Below are positions 1-9,931 of a stretch of DNA of 54,141 bases, one piece after another. Numbering within the stretch: the stretch's first letter is position 1; each line of letters begins with the position of its first letter. The notes under the pieces are model-generated. The model was not told where the DNA came from and did not search any database. It saw only the letters and a list, made by a program, of their open reading frames with translations. The stretch is taken from assembly GCF_018138385.1 (NCBI RefSeq), contig NZ_JAGSIE010000017.1:1-54141 (forward strand), given 5' to 3'. Both the position numbers and the translations under genes were made by a program. Origin of the DNA: Allobacillus saliphilus (GTDB lineage Bacteria > Bacillota > Bacilli > Bacillales > Alkalibacillaceae).

Positions 1-43
1 CACGTGAAGCTGACGGATACTAATCGGTCGAGGACTTAACTTA
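1..43 (+). rRNA. 23S ribosomal RNA, 3' end (partial)
   Basis: The first bases match the conserved 3' end of Bacillales 23S rRNA (TGACGGATACTAATCGGTCG, then AGGACTTAAC). Only the last ~43 nt are in the window. A short spacer and the 5S gene follow, so this is the distal part of an rRNA operon transcribed rightward. The exact 3' end is approximate. Confidence 0.9.
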
Positions 44-102
44 CTTGATGATGTATTGTTTCTTATCTAGTTTTGAAGGTATATGCCTATCAACATTATA
101 TT

Positions 103-220
<118 letters not shown>

Positions 221-224
221 GGTC

Positions 225-256
225 AAAGCCAAGAAGAAAACTTCTTGGCTTTTTTT
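225..256 (+). terminator. Intrinsic terminator of the rRNA operon
   Basis: A perfect 12-bp stem (AAAGCCAAGAAG pairing with CTTCTTGGCTTT) with an AAAA loop is followed by a T-run. It ends the 23S-5S transcript. Confidence 0.93.
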
Positions 257-413
257 GCACATTAAAAAGAATATTTGATTTTTAGTTGCATAACCATAGG
301 TTTATCGCCATACGAATTTTAGTGATAAACAAGGTGTTATGAGTGTTTTCTTATTGTTATGGAACATCATGCTATAGCAGAACTTAAAGTATAAATAAGT
401 GAGGAGAGAGAGA

Positions 414-1112
414 ATGATTGAATCGATGAATCAACTTTTTGGGGAAAACTTCTCAGATATGCTTCTGCGTATAACATTAGCAACCGTACTTTGTGGTTTG
501 ATCGGTTTTGAAAGGGAATTAAATAAACACCAGGCTGGCTTTCGCACACATATATTAGTAGGAGTGGGAGCTTGTATGATGATGCTTTTGTCATTGTACG
601 GGTTCGATCAATACATTTCACAATATGATAACATTCGCTTTGATCCTGCGAGAATTCCATCGTATGTCATCAGTGGAATTGGTTTTTTAGGTGCAGGTAC
701 GATTATGGTTCATGGCATGACAATTCGTGGTTTAACAACTGCAGCATCGATTTGGACTGTAGCAGGTATTGGATTAGTTGTAGGTGCAGGTTTGTATCCA
801 CTGGCTATTTTAACGACGATTGTTGTTTTACTTAGCTTGGTCTTTTTAAACTCATTCGAAAAATTATTTTCAAAAGGCAAAGGGAAATACCTCATCCACC
901 TTATGATTGATAACAAAGCAAATGTTGGTGATATCTTGGATGTATTTGAAAACTATGACTTATATATTAAAAGAATTGAAATTGACACAGAGAGTGTTGA
1001 TCAGCGTAATATTTATATTGAACTTGAAAAGGATCAATTATTTAACCGACATGAATTACTAGATGAAATTAGTCGCATTCAGTATGTAACGTATGTCCAT
1101 AAGCCAAAATAA
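414..1112 (+). CDS. MgtC/SapB family membrane protein
   Basis: The predicted protein has 232 residues. Its N-terminal half is strongly hydrophobic with several membrane segments and carries the family's GFERE and HQAGFRTHILVGVGA signatures, then a GIGFLGAGTI motif. The last ~80 residues are hydrophilic and resemble the soluble ACT-like C-terminal domain. I chose ATG 414 because GAGGAGAGAG precedes it at good spacing; an in-frame GTG at 399 lies upstream of that site. The family is linked to growth at low magnesium and to virulence in some pathogens, but its biochemical activity is debated, so the role here is unknown. It stands alone between the rRNA operon and ctsR, with its own terminator. 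Confidence 0.88.
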   Translation: MIESMNQLFGENFSDMLLRITLATVLCGLIGFERELNKHQAGFRTHILVGVGACMMMLLSLYGFDQYISQYDNIRFDPARIPSYVISGIGFLGAGTIMVHGMTIRGLTTAASIWTVAGIGLVVGAGLYPLAILTTIVVLLSLVFLNSFEKLFSKGKGKYLIHLMIDNKANVGDILDVFENYDLYIKRIEIDTESVDQRNIYIELEKDQLFNRHELLDEISRIQYVTYVHKPK

Positions 1113-1120
1113 TAACACCA

Positions 1121-1153
1121 AGAAGATGATTCGAAAAAGAATCATCTTTTTTT
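1121..1153 (+). terminator. Intrinsic terminator after the MgtC-family gene
   Basis: A 10-bp perfect stem (AAGATGATTC with GAATCATCTT) with a GAAAAA loop is followed by a run of T. It separates the MgtC-family gene from the ctsR operon. Confidence 0.9.
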
Positions 1154-1176
1154 ATAAAAAAATGAAGCAAAATATT

Positions 1177-1204
1177 TTGCATCGAACATAAAAATAAGTA
1201 TAAT
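1177..1204 (+). promoter_or_regulatory. Sigma-A promoter of the ctsR operon
   Basis: TTGCAT at 1177 and TATAAT at 1199 are separated by 16 bp. The CtsR heptad repeats begin 9 bp after the -10 box, so the start site lies inside or beside the operator. This fits repression by CtsR. Confidence 0.75.
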
Positions 1205-1212
1205 AAACTTAT

Positions 1213-1235
1213 AGTCAAAGATAGTCAAAGTCAAA
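1213..1235 (+). promoter_or_regulatory. CtsR operator (heptad repeats)
   Basis: AGTCAAA occurs at 1213-1219 and 1223-1229 with the 3-nt spacer typical of the CtsR box (RGTCAAA, NAN, RGTCAAA). A third overlapping AGTCAAA lies at 1229-1235. The position just after the -10 box predicts autorepression of ctsR-mcsA-mcsB-clpC until heat or protein stress inactivates CtsR. Confidence 0.88.
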
Positions 1236-1301
1236 GTTAGAACAATTGACTTTTATTTAAGTAAGTTAAAGGGAATTATAGTGAAAAGGAGGGTTCGCAC
1301 G

Positions 1302-1769
1302 TTGAAGAACATATCTGATGTCATTGAAGCATATTTAAAGAGAGTGCTTCAGTTGAGTGGTGAAGATATTGTTGAAATAAAAAGAAGTGAGATAGCAGAT
1401 CGCTTTGAGTGTGTTCCTTCGCAAATCAATTACGTCATCAAAACACGCTTTACTGCCGAAAAGGGATATATTGTCGAGAGTAAGCGTGGAGGCGGGGGCT
1501 ATATTCGTATCATACGTTTAAGGCCTAAATCAAAGCAAGCATTACTGGATGAGATGCTCTCAATCACGGATAATCCGTTATCACAACAGGCAAGTATGGA
1601 CTTATTAGACCGGTTATATGAAGAGCGGCTATTAACCGAAAGAGAGTCTCATTTAATGAATAAGCTTTTACATCGGGATGTATTATCTATTCCGTTACCC
1701 AATCGAGATATTATTCGATCAAAATTGTTTCGTGAGTTAATTATGACATTGAAGGTTCACGATCGATAG
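1302..1769 (+). CDS. ctsR: Transcriptional repressor CtsR
   Basis: The protein has 155 residues, the family's normal length. It begins like other CtsR proteins (KNISDVIEAYLKRVLQ) and has the winged-helix DNA-binding segment with SQINYVIKTRFT, then the glycine-rich wing RGGGGYIRI. It represses class III heat-shock genes by binding the heptad repeats seen upstream. I chose TTG 1302 because AAAGGAGGG lies 8 nt upstream and this start aligns with known CtsR proteins; an in-frame GTG at 1281 would add seven residues but lies before the ribosome binding site. It is the first gene of ctsR-mcsA-mcsB-clpC. Confidence 0.96.
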   Translation: MKNISDVIEAYLKRVLQLSGEDIVEIKRSEIADRFECVPSQINYVIKTRFTAEKGYIVESKRGGGGYIRIIRLRPKSKQALLDEMLSITDNPLSQQASMDLLDRLYEERLLTERESHLMNKLLHRDVLSIPLPNRDIIRSKLFRELIMTLKVHDR

Positions 1770-1780
1770 GAGGGATTCAT

Positions 1781-2320
1781 GTGGAATGTCAAAGATGTCA
1801 TGAAAACACTGCTAGTGTGCACTATACTCAAGTTATTAATGGAAAAAAAGATGAGGTCCATTTATGTGAAAAGTGTGCAGAGAAAGAAGGCTATATGGAT
1901 TTTTCTAACCAACACCTTTCGATGCATCAGTTCTTGACAAGTATGGTTCCACTCGACTCTGCATTCAAAAAAAATCAAAGCATCCAGCCGGAGACGGCAA
2001 CACAATGTGACTATTGCGGAATGACCTATGGAGAATTCCGCAGAAAAGGAAAGTTTGGCTGCAGCCATTGTTATGAGTCGTTTTCTTCCTACTTGACACC
2101 CCTTCTAAAGCGAGTTCATAGTGGGAATACTGAACATGTTGGAAAGATCCCGAAAAGAATTGGTGGTAATTTACACAAGCAGCGTGAGGTTGAAAATTTG
2201 CGAACAAAATTGCAAGAAGCAATTCAAGCGGAAGCTTTTGAAGAAGCAGCAACAATAAGAGATCAAATCCATCAATTAAAGCAAGAGTTAGAAGAGGAAC
2301 GAAAAGGTGGTGAAGCATAA
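1781..2320 (+). CDS. mcsA: Protein-arginine kinase activator McsA
   Basis: The protein has 179 residues and a GTG start after AGGAGGG. Two zinc-type modules are visible: C3xxC6 with C29xxC32, and C76xxC79 with C94xxC97. A UVR-type coiled region (about 135-173) ends the protein. McsA binds and activates the arginine kinase McsB and acts in metal and heat stress responses. Its stop codon overlaps the mcsB start by one base, so the two are probably translationally coupled. Confidence 0.95.
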   Translation: MECQRCHENTASVHYTQVINGKKDEVHLCEKCAEKEGYMDFSNQHLSMHQFLTSMVPLDSAFKKNQSIQPETATQCDYCGMTYGEFRRKGKFGCSHCYESFSSYLTPLLKRVHSGNTEHVGKIPKRIGGNLHKQREVENLRTKLQEAIQAEAFEEAATIRDQIHQLKQELEEERKGGEA

Positions 2321-3390
2321 TGTCATTACAGGACTTTATAGACGATGCCATCAGCCCTTGGTTAAATGACGGTGGAGAGGATAACGATATCGTTTTAAGC
2401 AGTCGCATTCGTTTAGCAAGAAACTTGGATAAAGTTCCTTTTCCTACTAGTGGTAAAGAAGAACCATTAGAAAAGGTATTAGAGTACATGGAAGAAGAGT
2501 TTAATGGCCAAACGTTCAATGGATTTAAAGATTTTCAACTTGCTAAGATGTCAGACCTTGATCCGGTGGAAAAAAGGGTTTTGATAGAGAAGCATTTGAT
2601 TAGCCCGAATTTAGCTGAAAATGAACGTAGTGGAGCTGTTCTCATTTCAAAAAATGAGCAAGTTTCAATTATGGTCAATGAAGAAGATCATTTACGACTG
2701 CAAATCTATTATCCAGGATTGCAACTGAAACAAGCAGTAGATACGGCATTCGAAATCGATGATTGGATCGAAGGTAAAATTGGATATGCTTTTGATGAAG
2801 AGAAAGGATATTTAACGAGTTGCCCGACAAATGTCGGTACAGGATTAAGAGCATCCGTTATGATGCATCTTCCGGCATTGACGATGACAAATCAGATGAA
2901 TCAGATTGTTCCTGAGATTAACAAGCTAGGATTAGTTGTACGTGGGATCTACGGAGAAGGTAGCGAGGCATTAGGTAACCTTTATCAAGTTTCCAATCAA
3001 GTGACCTTAGGAAAGTCTGAAGAAGAAATCATTCAAGATTTAACGAGTGTTGTAAAAGAATTAATTGATAGCGAACGTAGGTCCAGAGAATGGATTGTTC
3101 AGCAATCGGGTATACAGTTAGAAGATAAACTGTTTCGCTCGTACGGAATTTTATCCAATAGCCGGATCATTCAGTCGAAGGAAGCATCAAAATGTTTGTC
3201 AGATATTCGTTTAGCAATTGATTTAGGATGGATTAAAGGTATTTCTAAAACAATCTTGAATGAATTAATGGTATTAACCCAACCCGGCTTCTTACAACAT
3301 TATGCGAAGAAGGGACTTTCACCGAGAGAACGAGATGTATTTCGCGCAAAATTGATTCGTGAACGACTAACGATGGAAGAAGAGAAATAA
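2320..3390 (+). CDS. mcsB: Protein-arginine kinase McsB
   Basis: The 356-residue protein is a bacterial phosphagen-kinase homologue that phosphorylates arginine on proteins, marking them for ClpCP and inactivating CtsR. Visible signatures are the nucleotide-binding [10 protein letters not shown] near residue 27 and the catalytic-cysteine segment [13 protein letters not shown] near residue 168. The [13 protein letters not shown] segment near the C-terminus matches the region containing the phosphoarginine-binding site. Length is normal. It lies between its activator McsA and ClpC, the unfoldase that receives its substrates. Confidence 0.96.
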   Translation: MSLQDFIDDAISPWLNDGGEDNDIVLSSRIRLARNLDKVPFPTSGKEEPLEKVLEYMEEEFNGQTFNGFKDFQLAKMSDLDPVEKRVLIEKHLISPNLAENERSGAVLISKNEQVSIMVNEEDHLRLQIYYPGLQLKQAVDTAFEIDDWIEGKIGYAFDEEKGYLTSCPTNVGTGLRASVMMHLPALTMTNQMNQIVPEINKLGLVVRGIYGEGSEALGNLYQVSNQVTLGKSEEEIIQDLTSVVKELIDSERRSREWIVQQSGIQLEDKLFRSYGILSNSRIIQSKEASKCLSDIRLAIDLGWIKGISKTILNELMVLTQPGFLQHYAKKGLSPRERDVFRAKLIRERLTMEEEK

Positions 3391-3405
3391 AAGGAGGTCA
3401 TTTAT

Positions 3406-5865
3406 ATGATGTTTGGTAGATTTACAGAAAGAGCTCAAAAAGTATTGGCACTTTCACAAGAAGAAGCCTTACGATTAGGCCATAACAACATTGGAACAGA
3501 ACACATTTTATTAGGATTGATTAAAGAAGGCGAGGGCATTGCTGCGAAAGCATTGAAATCGCTTGATATCGATAGTGAAAAAATACAGCAAGAAGTTGAG
3601 CAGTTAATTGGAAAGGGAGAGGCGACGAATCAAACGATCCATTATACGCCACGTGCTAAAAAAGTAATCGAACTTTCCATGGATGAGGCAAGAAAGTTGA
3701 ATCACTCCTATGTCGGGACAGAGCACATTCTTTTAGGATTAATTCGTGAAGGTGAAGGGGTGGCAGCTCGCGTATTCAACAACTTAGGTGTTAGCTTAAA
3801 TAAAGCACGCCAGCAAGTATTACAACTACTTGGCAGTAATGACTCGACATCAGGTCATCCACATCAGCGGAAGCAAAAACAAAACTCAAATGCACAAACA
3901 CCAACACTCGATTCACTAGCTTCTGATTTAACAGCTACTGCCCGTGAAGGCAATGTAGACCCGGTTATTGGACGAAGTGAAGAAATCGAACGAGTGATTC
4001 AAGTGCTTAGCCGCCGCCGAAAAAATAACCCTGTGTTAATTGGTGAACCAGGTGTTGGTAAGACGGCGATCGCGGAAGGGCTAGCTCAGCAAATTGTAAA
4101 TAATGAAATACCTGAGATTCTTCGCGATAAACGAGTGATGACATTAGATATGGGAACCGTTGTTGCGGGTACAAAATACCGTGGTGAATTTGAAGATCGT
4201 TTGAAGAAAGTAATTGAAGAGATTCGCCAGGCAAAAAATATCATTTTATTCATTGATGAATTGCACACATTAATTGGTGCTGGTGGTGCAGAAGGTGCAA
4301 TTGATGCATCCAATATTCTTAAACCAGCATTAGCTCGTGGTGAACTGCAATGTATCGGTGCTACAACATTGGATGAATACCGTAAGTATATCGAGAAAGA
4401 CGCGGCGTTAGAACGTCGTTTCCAGCCAATTCAAGTATCCGAACCAACGACAGAAGAATCGATGAAGATCTTACAAGGTCTTCGTGATCGTTATGAGGCA
4501 CACCACCGTGTGACCATTTCGGATGATGCGATTGAAAGTGCAGTGAGTTTTTCAGATCGTTACATTACGGATCGGTTCCTACCGGATAAGGCCATTGACT
4601 TGATTGACGAAGCGGCTTCTCGTGTCAGACTTCGTAACTATACAGTTCCACCAAACTTAAAAGAGTTGGAAGAAAAGCTGGATGAAGTGAAGAAGGAGAA
4701 AGATGCAGCTGTTCAAAGCCAAGAGTTTGAAACGGCAGCTTCTTTACGAGACAAAGAACAAAAGCTGAAAGATGAAGTTGAGAAAACGAAAAATGAATGG
4801 AAAGAAAAACAAGGGCAAGAGAGTTCCGAAGTGACATTAGATGATATTGCTCATGTCGTCTCCACATGGACTGGTGTTCCAGTTTCACGGATGGAAAAAG
4901 ACGAAAAAGAACGTCTATTGAACTTAGAGGAAAACTTGCATAACCGAGTAATTGGACAGGAAGAGGCAGTTCAATCCATCTCGAAAGCAATTCGAAGAGC
5001 TCGTGCTGGACTAAAAGATCCGAAACGTCCAATTGGTTCATTCATTTTCTTAGGACCAACTGGTGTCGGTAAGACAGAACTTGCACGCGCATTAGCATCA
5101 ACGATGTTTGGAGAAGAAGATGCGATGATTCGCATTGATATGTCCGAGTATATGGAAAAGCACGCGACATCTCGACTTGTCGGTTCGCCTCCAGGATATG
5201 TAGGTTATGATGAAGGCGGGCAGTTGACAGAAAAAGTCCGTCAAAAACCATATTCCGTAATTCTGTTGGATGAGATTGAAAAAGCGCACCCAGAAGTGTT
5301 CAATATTTTGCTACAAGTACTTGAAGACGGTCGCTTAACTGACTCAAAAGGAAGAACAGTTGATTTCAGAAATACGATTCTAATAATGACATCTAACGTT
5401 GGCGCGCATGAATTACGTCGCGAAAAATCTGTTGGCTTCAGCTTAAGCGATGATAAAAGAGATTATAAGAGTATGAAAGACAAAGTATTGGAAGAATTAA
5501 AGAAAGCATTCCGTCCAGAGTTTTTAAACCGGATAGACGACACAATCGTCTTCCATTCACTGGAAGAGAAACATATCCGTCAAATTGTTAAATTGATGGT
5601 GAAACAGCTTCAAGATCGTTTAGAAGAAAAGGAAATTCACTTTACACTTTCAGATCAGGCGATTAATAAAATCGCTGATGAAGGAATGGATTTAGAATAT
5701 GGGGCTCGTCCTCTCCGCCGTTCCCTTCAGAAAAACGTCGAAGACTTCCTTTCTGAAGAGTTACTGAAAGGTGACTTGGAGAAAGGTGAGTCGGTTGAAA
5801 TCGATGTAGATGAGCATGGTGATTTCTATGTCTCTGCGAAAAAAGCTTTTGAAGACGTAAAATAG
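3406..5865 (+). CDS. clpC: ATP-dependent Clp unfoldase subunit ClpC
   Basis: The protein has 819 residues. It starts with the conserved [14 protein letters not shown] and has two N-domain repeats (both with [10 protein letters not shown]). The first AAA+ module has Walker A GEPGVGKT at 213-220. A UVR/middle domain lies around 410-460, and the second AAA+ module has Walker A GPTGVGKT at 550-557. With ClpP it degrades McsB-tagged and adaptor-delivered proteins. AAGGAGGT precedes the start. It is the last gene of the CtsR operon and is followed by a terminator. radA, which follows in many Bacillales, seems to be transcribed at least partly on its own. Confidence 0.97.
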   Translation: MMFGRFTERAQKVLALSQEEALRLGHNNIGTEHILLGLIKEGEGIAAKALKSLDIDSEKIQQEVEQLIGKGEATNQTIHYTPRAKKVIELSMDEARKLNHSYVGTEHILLGLIREGEGVAARVFNNLGVSLNKARQQVLQLLGSNDSTSGHPHQRKQKQNSNAQTPTLDSLASDLTATAREGNVDPVIGRSEEIERVIQVLSRRRKNNPVLIGEPGVGKTAIAEGLAQQIVNNEIPEILRDKRVMTLDMGTVVAGTKYRGEFEDRLKKVIEEIRQAKNIILFIDELHTLIGAGGAEGAIDASNILKPALARGELQCIGATTLDEYRKYIEKDAALERRFQPIQVSEPTTEESMKILQGLRDRYEAHHRVTISDDAIESAVSFSDRYITDRFLPDKAIDLIDEAASRVRLRNYTVPPNLKELEEKLDEVKKEKDAAVQSQEFETAASLRDKEQKLKDEVEKTKNEWKEKQGQESSEVTLDDIAHVVSTWTGVPVSRMEKDEKERLLNLEENLHNRVIGQEEAVQSISKAIRRARAGLKDPKRPIGSFIFLGPTGVGKTELARALASTMFGEEDAMIRIDMSEYMEKHATSRLVGSPPGYVGYDEGGQLTEKVRQKPYSVILLDEIEKAHPEVFNILLQVLEDGRLTDSKGRTVDFRNTILIMTSNVGAHELRREKSVGFSLSDDKRDYKSMKDKVLEELKKAFRPEFLNRIDDTIVFHSLEEKHIRQIVKLMVKQLQDRLEEKEIHFTLSDQAINKIADEGMDLEYGARPLRRSLQKNVEDFLSEELLKGDLEKGESVEIDVDEHGDFYVSAKKAFEDVK

Positions 5866-5881
5866 TTGCTAATTTATTCAA

Positions 5882-5917
5882 ACAGCCAGTAGGAAAAGTA
5901 CCCGCTGGCTGTTTTTT
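5882..5917 (+). terminator. Intrinsic terminator after clpC
   Basis: ACAGCCAG pairs with CTGGCTGT at 5904-5911, directly followed by TTTTTT. It lies 16 nt after the clpC stop. Confidence 0.85.
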
Positions 5918-5985
5918 CTTGTACAATGGAATTATATAATGAGTGTGCAATTAACTCGAAAGATCGATAGAAAAGGAGCCTGAGA

Positions 5986-7356
5986 ATGGCAAAGAAAAAA
6001 ACAGTTTTCATGTGTCAGGAATGTGGATACGAATCTCCTAAATGGATGGGAAAGTGTCCAGCTTGTCACCAATGGAATAGCTTTGTTGAAGAGAAATTAC
6101 AAACAACGAAAGAACGACATACATTCGGACAACAGGAAAATAGGACGAAACGAAAGCCTACGACAATTAATGAAGTGTCCATGCAAGATGAAAAGCGTAT
6201 ACGAATTGATATGGAAGAAATGAATCGGGTCCTCGGTGGGGGAGTTGTACCTGGCTCGCTTGTGTTGATTGGTGGAGACCCTGGTATTGGGAAGTCCACG
6301 TTATTATTACAGCTATCCTCCCAATTAGCAGCCGCAAAACATACAGCTCTTTATATTTCTGGTGAGGAATCAGAGAAACAAACGAAACTTCGCGCGAGTC
6401 GGCTAAATATTAATAACGATTCATTGTACATTTTTTCTGAAACAAACTTAGAGTACGTCATCGACTCCATCAATGAAATGAATCCTGATTTTGTCGTCAT
6501 TGACTCGATTCAAACAATCTATTTAGATACTGTCACTTCTGCAGCAGGATCTGTTTCGCAAGTTCGAGAATGTACCTCAGCCTTAATGAAAGTCGCCAAA
6601 ACCAAAGGCATACCTATCTTTATTGTAGGCCACGTGACGAAAGAGGGAGCAATTGCTGGTCCTCGTCTGCTTGAACATATGGTGGATACGGTTCTTTATT
6701 TTGAAGGTGAGCGTCATCATGCTTTCCGTATTTTGCGCAGTGTAAAAAATCGTTTCGGTAGCACGCATGAAATGGGTATTTTTGAAATGAAAGAAGAAGG
6801 GTTGGTCGAAGTTAGTAATCCTTCTGAGATTTTCTTAGAAGAGCGATCACAAGGTATTGCCGGATCGACGATTGTTGCCTCGATGGAAGGGACAAGACCG
6901 ATGCTCGTAGAAATCCAAGCACTTATTTCTCCGACTCAATTTGGAAATGCTAGAAGAATGGCGACTGGATTAGATCATAACCGTGTACCTTTATTGATGG
7001 CCGTTTTAGAAAAGCGTGCAGGCCTTCTCCTACAAAACCAAGATGCTTATGTGAAAGTAGCGGGCGGCGTAAAGTTAGATGAGCCAGCCATTGACCTCGC
7101 TGTCGCTGTGTGTATTGCTTCAAGCTTTAGAGACCAGCCGACACAAAAAGACGATGTATTTATCGGAGAAGTAGGACTAACAGGTGAAATTCGACGTGTA
7201 TCGCGGATTGAGCAGCGGATCAAGGAAGCGCAAAAATTAGGCTTTAAACGGGTAATCCTACCAAACCGAAATTTAAGTGGCATTACGAAACCAGATGGCA
7301 TCGATTTAGTAGGTGTAGATTCAGTCCATGATGCTTTACGGATAGCTCTAGAATAA
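5986..7356 (+). CDS. radA: DNA repair protein RadA (Sms)
   Basis: The 456-residue protein is a branch-migration ATPase of homologous recombination. Domains in order: an N-terminal C4 zinc finger (CQEC then CPAC, residues 10-30), a RecA-like ATPase with Walker [11 protein letters not shown] at 96-105, the RadA-specific KNRFG motif near 252, and a C-terminal Lon-protease-like domain with [12 protein letters not shown] near 395. An AAGGAG site precedes ATG. Length matches B. subtilis RadA. In B. subtilis disA follows radA; here the next gene is the PIN-TRAM protein. Confidence 0.96.
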   Translation: MAKKKTVFMCQECGYESPKWMGKCPACHQWNSFVEEKLQTTKERHTFGQQENRTKRKPTTINEVSMQDEKRIRIDMEEMNRVLGGGVVPGSLVLIGGDPGIGKSTLLLQLSSQLAAAKHTALYISGEESEKQTKLRASRLNINNDSLYIFSETNLEYVIDSINEMNPDFVVIDSIQTIYLDTVTSAAGSVSQVRECTSALMKVAKTKGIPIFIVGHVTKEGAIAGPRLLEHMVDTVLYFEGERHHAFRILRSVKNRFGSTHEMGIFEMKEEGLVEVSNPSEIFLEERSQGIAGSTIVASMEGTRPMLVEIQALISPTQFGNARRMATGLDHNRVPLLMAVLEKRAGLLLQNQDAYVKVAGGVKLDEPAIDLAVAVCIASSFRDQPTQKDDVFIGEVGLTGEIRRVSRIEQRIKEAQKLGFKRVILPNRNLSGITKPDGIDLVGVDSVHDALRIALE

Positions 7357-7380
7357 ATCTGTTAAATCATTGTAACCAAA

Positions 7381-7409
7381 TTGACATATAACTTTAACGG
7401 TGATATACT
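7381..7409 (+). promoter_or_regulatory. Sigma-A promoter P1 upstream of the PIN-TRAM gene
   Basis: TTGACA at 7381 and TATACT at 7404 have a 17-bp spacer. This near-consensus promoter begins 24 nt after the radA stop, showing that the next gene has its own transcription start. Confidence 0.75.
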
Positions 7410-7425
7410 GTTCTGTTTGTATCTT

Positions 7426-7454
7426 TTGACTATCAAATAAGCGGGTGGTATAAT
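7426..7454 (+). promoter_or_regulatory. Sigma-A promoter P2 upstream of the PIN-TRAM gene
   Basis: TTGACT at 7426 and TATAAT at 7449 have a 17-bp spacer. It lies 45 nt downstream of P1, so the gene appears to have tandem promoters. Confidence 0.8.
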
Positions 7455-7504
7455 TTGAACCACCCAAAAATACTTTTCTAACGATGCACAAAGGAGGTGC
7501 CGAG

Positions 7505-8590
7505 ATGCTTAAGAAGATTGTCCAATTATTTATATTGGTTGCCGGTGGAATGATTGGTTTTTTGTATGTCCCCGATATTAACCAGGTCGCAAATTATATG
7601 CCGAGCTGGCTCGTTCCGTATTTTGGTTTATTTTTAGGTGCACTTATATTCTTTTTTATTAGTCTATTTATTGCGGATTATATCGTTGGATTTTTAGTTT
7701 TTATTGAAGAGAAGTTAGTCGGGGTACCAGTTGCCGATTTATTGTTTGGAAGTATCGGTCTCGTCGTCGGGCTGTTGATTGCATTCTTGATCAACACTTT
7801 CGTCCAAGGACTGGGCATACCCATTATTTCTGGGGTTTTACCTGTTTTCTTATCTATTATTTTAGCCTATTTAGGCTTTCAAGTTGGGTTTAAGCGACGA
7901 AATGAGTTTGCAGGTCTTCTATCTAAAAAAGAACCAGAAGAAAAAGAAAAGGCAATTCAAGAAAAAGCGAATGACCAACAAATCAAGCCGAAAATTCTTG
8001 ATACAAGTGTCATTATTGACGGAAGAATAGCTGATATTTGTGAAACGAAATTTTTGGAAGGCACCATTATGATTCCACGTTTTGTTTTGGAAGAATTGCA
8101 GCATATTGCGGATTCATCTGACTTATTGAAACGTAATCGAGGCCGCAGAGGATTGGATATTTTAAACCGGCTGCAAAAAGAGCTACCGGTGGATGTGCAA
8201 TTTTATGAGGGTGACTTTGATGACATCCAAGAAGTAGATAGCAAGCTTGTAAAGCTGACTAAGCTTCTGGATGGTATTTTAGTGACGAACGATTATAATT
8301 TAAATAAGGTATCTGAGTTTCAAAACGTGAGTGTGTTGAATATTAATGACCTTGCAAATGCTGTGAAGCCAATTGTGTTACCAGGAGAAAAAATGCAAGT
8401 ACATGTGATTAAGGCAGGAAAAGAAGATGATCAAGGTGTAGCTTACTTGGATGACGGAACAATGATTGTCATCGAGGAAGGTAAGAATTTCATCGGAAAA
8501 ACAATTAAAGTTATTGTTACCAGCGTCTTGCAAACTTCTGCTGGTAGAATGATCTTTGCCAAGCCGAAAGCTTTTGAGCAGGCCCAATAA
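7505..8590 (+). CDS. yacL: PIN and TRAM domain membrane protein (YacL family)
   Basis: The 361-residue protein has about four N-terminal membrane helices (residues 1-130) and a charged linker. A cytoplasmic PIN nuclease-like domain follows, beginning with ILDTSVIIDGRI (first acidic residue D166). A C-terminal TRAM domain (about 300-355, with GVAYLDDGTMIVIEEG) suggests RNA binding. The likely role is a membrane-anchored ribonuclease; the substrate is not known to me. I chose ATG 7505 because AAAGGAGGT lies just upstream; an in-frame ATG at 7484 precedes that site. It has two promoters of its own. Confidence 0.9.
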   Translation: MLKKIVQLFILVAGGMIGFLYVPDINQVANYMPSWLVPYFGLFLGALIFFFISLFIADYIVGFLVFIEEKLVGVPVADLLFGSIGLVVGLLIAFLINTFVQGLGIPIISGVLPVFLSIILAYLGFQVGFKRRNEFAGLLSKKEPEEKEKAIQEKANDQQIKPKILDTSVIIDGRIADICETKFLEGTIMIPRFVLEELQHIADSSDLLKRNRGRRGLDILNRLQKELPVDVQFYEGDFDDIQEVDSKLVKLTKLLDGILVTNDYNLNKVSEFQNVSVLNINDLANAVKPIVLPGEKMQVHVIKAGKEDDQGVAYLDDGTMIVIEEGKNFIGKTIKVIVTSVLQTSAGRMIFAKPKAFEQAQ

Positions 8591-8604
8591 TAATACAATG
8601 TGCG

Positions 8605-8652
8605 AAAAGGTTGGCTCTAAGTTTCTGTTGAAGCGTTGAAAGCCAACCTTTT
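8605..8652 (+). terminator. Terminator-like hairpin after yacL
   Basis: AAAAGGTTGGCT at 8605-8616 is perfectly complementary to AGCCAACCTTTT at 8641-8652. The loop is long (24 nt) and the T tail is weak beyond the stem, so termination may be partial and allow readthrough into ispD. Confidence 0.65.
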
Positions 8653-8716
8653 ATTAAGAAAGATATGTTGAAATTCGTTGTTGAAATTGTGTTCAACCAA
8701 AATGCAGGAGGATCCT

Positions 8717-9421
8717 ATGGAATCATATCAAGTCATTATATTGGCGGCTGGTCAAGGAAAGAGAATGAAAGCAAACGTTAATAAACAATTTATTACCATC
8801 GGCTCAGAACCATTACTTGCACATACGATTGATGTTTTTGAACAAGATGATTGGTGTGAGGCGATTTATTTGGTTATTCAGCCAAATGATCGGGAAATGA
8901 TTGAATCCATTGTAGATGAAAAGAATTTTTCGAAAGTAAGGCAGTATGTAACAGGTGGAAAAGAGCGTCAAGACAGTGTACGGTTAGGGCTGGAAGCGGC
9001 TGACCCATCTAAGATTACGATGATTCATGATGGTGCTAGACCATTTGTCAGTCAGGAGGAGCTACACCGATTACATAAAGCAACGGAGAGGACAGGCGCT
9101 GCATTTCTCGCTGTTCCTGTTACGGACACGATTAAGCAAGTTGATGGTGGGCGTGTGAAAACGTTGAAGCGAAGCGTGTTATTTGCCGCCCAAACGCCTC
9201 AAGCTTTTCGATACGATTTGATTCAACGCGCTCATGAATGGGCACACAACGAAAATATACAGGCGACAGATGATGTGCAATTGCTTGAGTTAATGGAGCA
9301 AGCAGTTGAATTGGTTGAAGGTAGTTACCGGAATATGAAGCTGACAACGCCGGAGGATATACAAAGAGCTGAAAATGTGCTACAAATAAATAGGCATTCT
9401 AAACAAGAGGAGGAGCTATAA
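8717..9421 (+). CDS. ispD: 2-C-methyl-D-erythritol 4-phosphate cytidylyltransferase
   Basis: The protein has 234 residues and makes CDP-methylerythritol in the MEP isoprenoid pathway. The CTP-binding signature ILAAGQGKRM sits at residues 8-17, MIHDGARPFV near 105 and TPQAFRYDLI near 160. I chose ATG 8717 because CAGGAGG lies 5-6 nt upstream; in-frame starts further upstream lack a site. The ispF start codon begins at the first base after the ispD stop. Confidence 0.95.
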   Translation: MESYQVIILAAGQGKRMKANVNKQFITIGSEPLLAHTIDVFEQDDWCEAIYLVIQPNDREMIESIVDEKNFSKVRQYVTGGKERQDSVRLGLEAADPSKITMIHDGARPFVSQEELHRLHKATERTGAAFLAVPVTDTIKQVDGGRVKTLKRSVLFAAQTPQAFRYDLIQRAHEWAHNENIQATDDVQLLELMEQAVELVEGSYRNMKLTTPEDIQRAENVLQINRHSKQEEEL

Positions 9422-9898
9422 TTGTTTCGGATTGGACAAGGTTTTGATGTACATCAGTTTGCACCGAATCGCCCTTGTATTATTGGTGGCGTTGAAATAC
9501 CGCACGATCAAGGGTTGATTGGGCACTCGGATGCGGATGTTTTATTACACACAATAGCAGATGCTGCCCTTGGAGCAATTGGAGAAGGGGACATCGGGAA
9601 GCACTTTCCTGACACAGACCCAGCATACAAAGATGCGGATTCAAAAGAATTGCTTCGTCATGTTTGGGCACTTGTGGAACAAAAAGGGTTCACTTTAGTC
9701 AATATTGATTGTACGGTCATTGCTCAAGCACCGAAAATGGCTCCTTATATAGACGATATCCGCAATGTAATTGCTGAATTACTGCATGCGGAAACGGATC
9801 AAATTAATGTAAAAGCGACAACGACTGAACAATTAAGCTTTATCGGTAGAAAAGAAGGAATCGCTGCACAAGCTGTGATTCTTTTGCAACAAAAATAA
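9422..9898 (+). CDS. ispF: 2-C-methyl-D-erythritol 2,4-cyclodiphosphate synthase
   Basis: The 158-residue protein carries out the cyclization step of the MEP pathway. The zinc ligands are in GFDVHQF (D8, H10) and [10 protein letters not shown] (about 34-43), followed by the family motif [13 protein letters not shown]. The TTG start lies directly after the ispD stop, behind AGGAGGAG. Adjacency to ispD is the common Bacillales arrangement. Confidence 0.96.
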   Translation: MFRIGQGFDVHQFAPNRPCIIGGVEIPHDQGLIGHSDADVLLHTIADAALGAIGEGDIGKHFPDTDPAYKDADSKELLRHVWALVEQKGFTLVNIDCTVIAQAPKMAPYIDDIRNVIAELLHAETDQINVKATTTEQLSFIGRKEGIAAQAVILLQQK

Positions 9899-9931
9899 AC
9901 AGTAATATTTATTGATGGAGGGAATATCACC

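Noticed and set aside
261-413. A tRNA gene or promoter in the gap after the 5S terminator
   Set aside because: No cloverleaf or GGTTCRA T-arm is present, and the -35/-10 candidates near 286-380 have poor spacing.
5919-5940. A promoter for radA with TTGTAC and TATAAT
   Set aside because: The spacer is only 10 bp, so the pair cannot act as a sigma-A promoter; the TATAAT at 5935 alone has no acceptable -35.
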